Shown here: positions 7,231 to 8,790 of the stretch, piece by piece
Layout of the letters: every line of letters begins with the position of its first letter
Numbering within the stretch: position 1 is the first letter of the stretch
Made by a program: the position numbers and the translations under genes
Source of the DNA: an uncultured Lachnospiraceae bacterium
Lineage (GTDB): Bacteria; Bacillota_A; Clostridia; Lachnospirales; Lachnospiraceae
Assembly (NCBI GenBank): GCA_902795835.1
Contig: CADBNA010000406.1
Span: 1-8,790, forward strand
Direction of reading: 5' to 3'
Length of the DNA stretch: 8,790 nt
The notes under the pieces: generated by a model
The model's database searches: none
What the model was told of the DNA's origin: nothing
Seen by the model: only the letters and a program-made list of their open reading frames with translations

Positions 7231-8722
7231 GGCGTTGGATGAGGCTAGAGCCTTTGAAAAAGAAAAGATACGTACCTACGACCCGGAAAAGCGGCCGGCT
7301 TTTCACCTGACCGGTCTGGCCGGGTGGATCAACGACCCTAACGGTTTTTCATTTTACAATAACCGTGTACACCTTTTTTATCAGGCAAATCTGTTTGACA
7401 GACAGCCCGGGCAGATCTGCTGGGGTCATGCCGTGACAGAGAACCTTACAGACTGGACCTATCTGCCCTGTGCACTGGCTCCGTCAGAGGAGTATGACAG
7501 GGACGGCTGCTTTTCCGGATCCGCGCTCACTCTGCCGGACGGACGGCATCTGCTGATGTATACCGGGTACCGGGAAGAGGAAGGTGGCGGATACCGGCAG
7601 GTACAGTGCCTGGCTGTCGGAGACGGTGCCAACTATGTGAAATATGAAAAGAACCCGGTCCTTACTTCCCGGGATCTTCCGGAAGGCGGCAGCACGGCGG
7701 ATTTCCGCGACCCGAAAATATGGGTAGAGAACGGGCGGTTTAAGGCGCTTGCGGCAAACAGGGCCGCTGACGGCACCGGGGCAATTCTCGTTTATGAGAG
7801 CGCAGACGGTTTTTCCTGGCATTTTGGCGGAACGCTTCTGGCCAACAAAGGGCGGTACGGGAGCATGTGGGAATGTCCGGACCTGTTTTCTCTGGACGGC
7901 ACCGATATTCTTCTGTTCAGCACACAGATGGCGACGGGGTCGGATCCGGCCTTCCATCCGGGATTCGGAACGGTCTGTATGCACGGGCGGTACGAAAAGG
8001 AATCCAGCCGGTTTCTGCCGGAAGGGGCGGAACCGGTCGATTACGGTACCGATTTCTATGCGCCGCAGACCCTGCTTCTTCCCGACGGACGGCGGATCAT
8101 GATCGCCTGGATGCAGAACTGGGAGACTTCCCGGGTATACCGGGAGGATCTGGATTTTAACGGACAGATGACGGTTCCCCGGGAGATCACGTTCCGGAAC
8201 GGGCATCTCCTGCAGAATCCTGTGAGGGAACTGGAGTCCCGCCGAGGCGAACGCACGGTGCATGAAAACATTCTGGTGGAGGGCTGGAGGCAGCTGGCCG
8301 GTATCGGAGGGCGATGCATCGACCTGAGTGTGAGCATCCGGCCCGATGAATCGGCCGGTGGAACAAAACGGTTCTTTATTGATCTGGCCGCCGGGGAAAA
8401 CGTACAGACTACACTGGAATTTGATCCCGTGCTCTCGCAGCTCAGCATTGACCGGACAAGAAGCGGATTCCCGTATGATATTGTGAACCGGCGCAGCATT
8501 CCCGTCCGTCTTGCAGACGGGGCGCTTGTGCTTCGCATCCTGCTGGACCGTTACAGTCTGGAGGTATTTGTGAACGGCGGTGAGCAGGCCGCATCATCTG
8601 TACTGTACAGCCCGGAGGACGCACAGGAGATCCGCTTCCGTTCCATAGGCCGGACCGTCATAGATGTTGAGCAGTTCACAGTAAAAGGAACAGTACCGGA
8701 ATACAGATCCGGAGCTGAATAA
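7223..8722 (+). CDS. Beta-fructofuranosidase (sucrose/fructo-oligosaccharide hydrolase), GH32
   Basis: This enzyme hydrolyses beta-fructosides such as sucrose, sucrose-6-phosphate or short fructo-oligosaccharides in the cytoplasm. With the ATG at 7223 it has 499 residues, typical of SacA/ScrB-like invertases, and no signal peptide. The five-bladed propeller (about 25-335) carries the nucleophile Asp38 in WINDPNG (35-41), CFSGS at 96-100, the transition-state stabiliser Asp163 in FRDPK (161-165), the acid/base Glu217 in WECPDLF (216-222), and DFYAPQ at 277-282. The C-terminal beta-sandwich (about 340-490) contains DRYSLEVFVNGGE (442-454). The gene overlaps the GH13_4 gene by eight bases and is the last operon gene seen. 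Because uptake here is by an ABC importer and not a PTS, free sucrose left by GH36, or imported kestose-type sugars, are likelier substrates than sucrose-6-phosphate; this is inference. The motif has Ile36 where Met is commoner, a conservative change. Confidence 0.94.
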   Translation: MSKALDEARAFEKEKIRTYDPEKRPAFHLTGLAGWINDPNGFSFYNNRVHLFYQANLFDRQPGQICWGHAVTENLTDWTYLPCALAPSEEYDRDGCFSGSALTLPDGRHLLMYTGYREEEGGGYRQVQCLAVGDGANYVKYEKNPVLTSRDLPEGGSTADFRDPKIWVENGRFKALAANRAADGTGAILVYESADGFSWHFGGTLLANKGRYGSMWECPDLFSLDGTDILLFSTQMATGSDPAFHPGFGTVCMHGRYEKESSRFLPEGAEPVDYGTDFYAPQTLLLPDGRRIMIAWMQNWETSRVYREDLDFNGQMTVPREITFRNGHLLQNPVRELESRRGERTVHENILVEGWRQLAGIGGRCIDLSVSIRPDESAGGTKRFFIDLAAGENVQTTLEFDPVLSQLSIDRTRSGFPYDIVNRRSIPVRLADGALVLRILLDRYSLEVFVNGGEQAASSVLYSPEDAQEIRFRSIGRTVIDVEQFTVKGTVPEYRSGAE

Positions 8723-8730
8723 GGTCTTTA

Positions 8731-8753
8731 CCGTTTTCGCCGGAGAAAAACGG
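8731..8753 (+). other. Weak hairpin after the GH32 gene; not a convincing terminator
   Basis: CCGTTTT (8731-8737) and AAAACGG (8747-8753) are perfect inverted arms around a nine-base loop, starting nine bases after the GH32 stop. The stem is AT-rich in its inner half and no T-run follows (AAATCTGTTGG), so intrinsic termination is doubtful and the operon may continue. The remainder of 8723-8790 holds nothing else I can support. Confidence 0.3.
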
Positions 8754-8790
8754 AAATCTGTTGGCAGCGGCGCACTCCACGTCATGTGAC

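Noticed and set aside
8594..8785. Small minus-strand open frame of 63 codons at the right edge
   Set aside because: Most of it is antisense to the end of the GH32 gene and it has no recognisable domain.
1..8790. Mobile element, CRISPR array, tRNA, defence or phage genes
   Set aside because: No terminal inverted repeats, transposase or integrase motifs, spaced direct repeats or tRNA-like folds were found. The window is filled by one metabolic operon.

Overview
The window is a stretch of one plus-strand sugar-utilisation operon, almost certainly from a mid-GC Gram-positive gut-type Firmicute (Lachnospiraceae-like Clostridia would be my guess; this is inference). The reasons are the CUT1-type ABC importer without its own ATPase, a DUF624/YesL-like membrane protein wedged into the operon, strong purine-rich ribosome-binding sites, and cytoplasmic glycoside hydrolases without signal peptides. 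GC looks to be in the mid-50s percent by eye.

Layout, left to right: the C-terminal part of a family-1 sugar solute-binding protein (1-740, cut by the window edge); a short intercistronic region with a strong hairpin (754-786); two MalF/MalG-type permeases (805-1683 and 1683-2546); a five-helix DUF624 membrane protein (2559-3176); a GH36 alpha-galactosidase (3173-5410); a GH13 subfamily 4 amylosucrase/sucrose-hydrolase-like enzyme (5407-7230); a GH32 beta-fructofuranosidase (7223-8722; I prefer the internal ATG over an upstream TTG); then 68 bases with no gene and only a weak hairpin. Genes from the first permease onward are separated by at most 12 bases or overlap by 1, 4, 4 and 8 bases, so they are read as a single transcript.

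The genes fit together as a raffinose-family oligosaccharide pathway. The binding protein and two permeases import raffinose, stachyose or melibiose, using a shared MsmK-type ATPase encoded elsewhere. GH36 removes the alpha-1,6-galactose, leaving sucrose (or glucose from melibiose). Sucrose is then open to two different cytoplasmic enzymes: GH13_4 (fructose plus alpha-glucan or glucose) and GH32 (glucose plus fructose, or fructose from fructo-oligosaccharides). The plan resembles the streptococcal msm operon (aga-msmEFG-gtfA), but a GH13_4 enzyme and a GH32 enzyme stand where the sucrose phosphorylase GtfA would be. No regulator, ATPase, galactokinase or promoter is visible here.

All catalytic residues I could check in the three hydrolases are present. 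I see no mobile element, CRISPR array, tRNA, rRNA or phage gene. The points most worth following are the GH13_4 enzyme and its pairing with GH32, the hairpin after the binding-protein gene, and the DUF624 protein.
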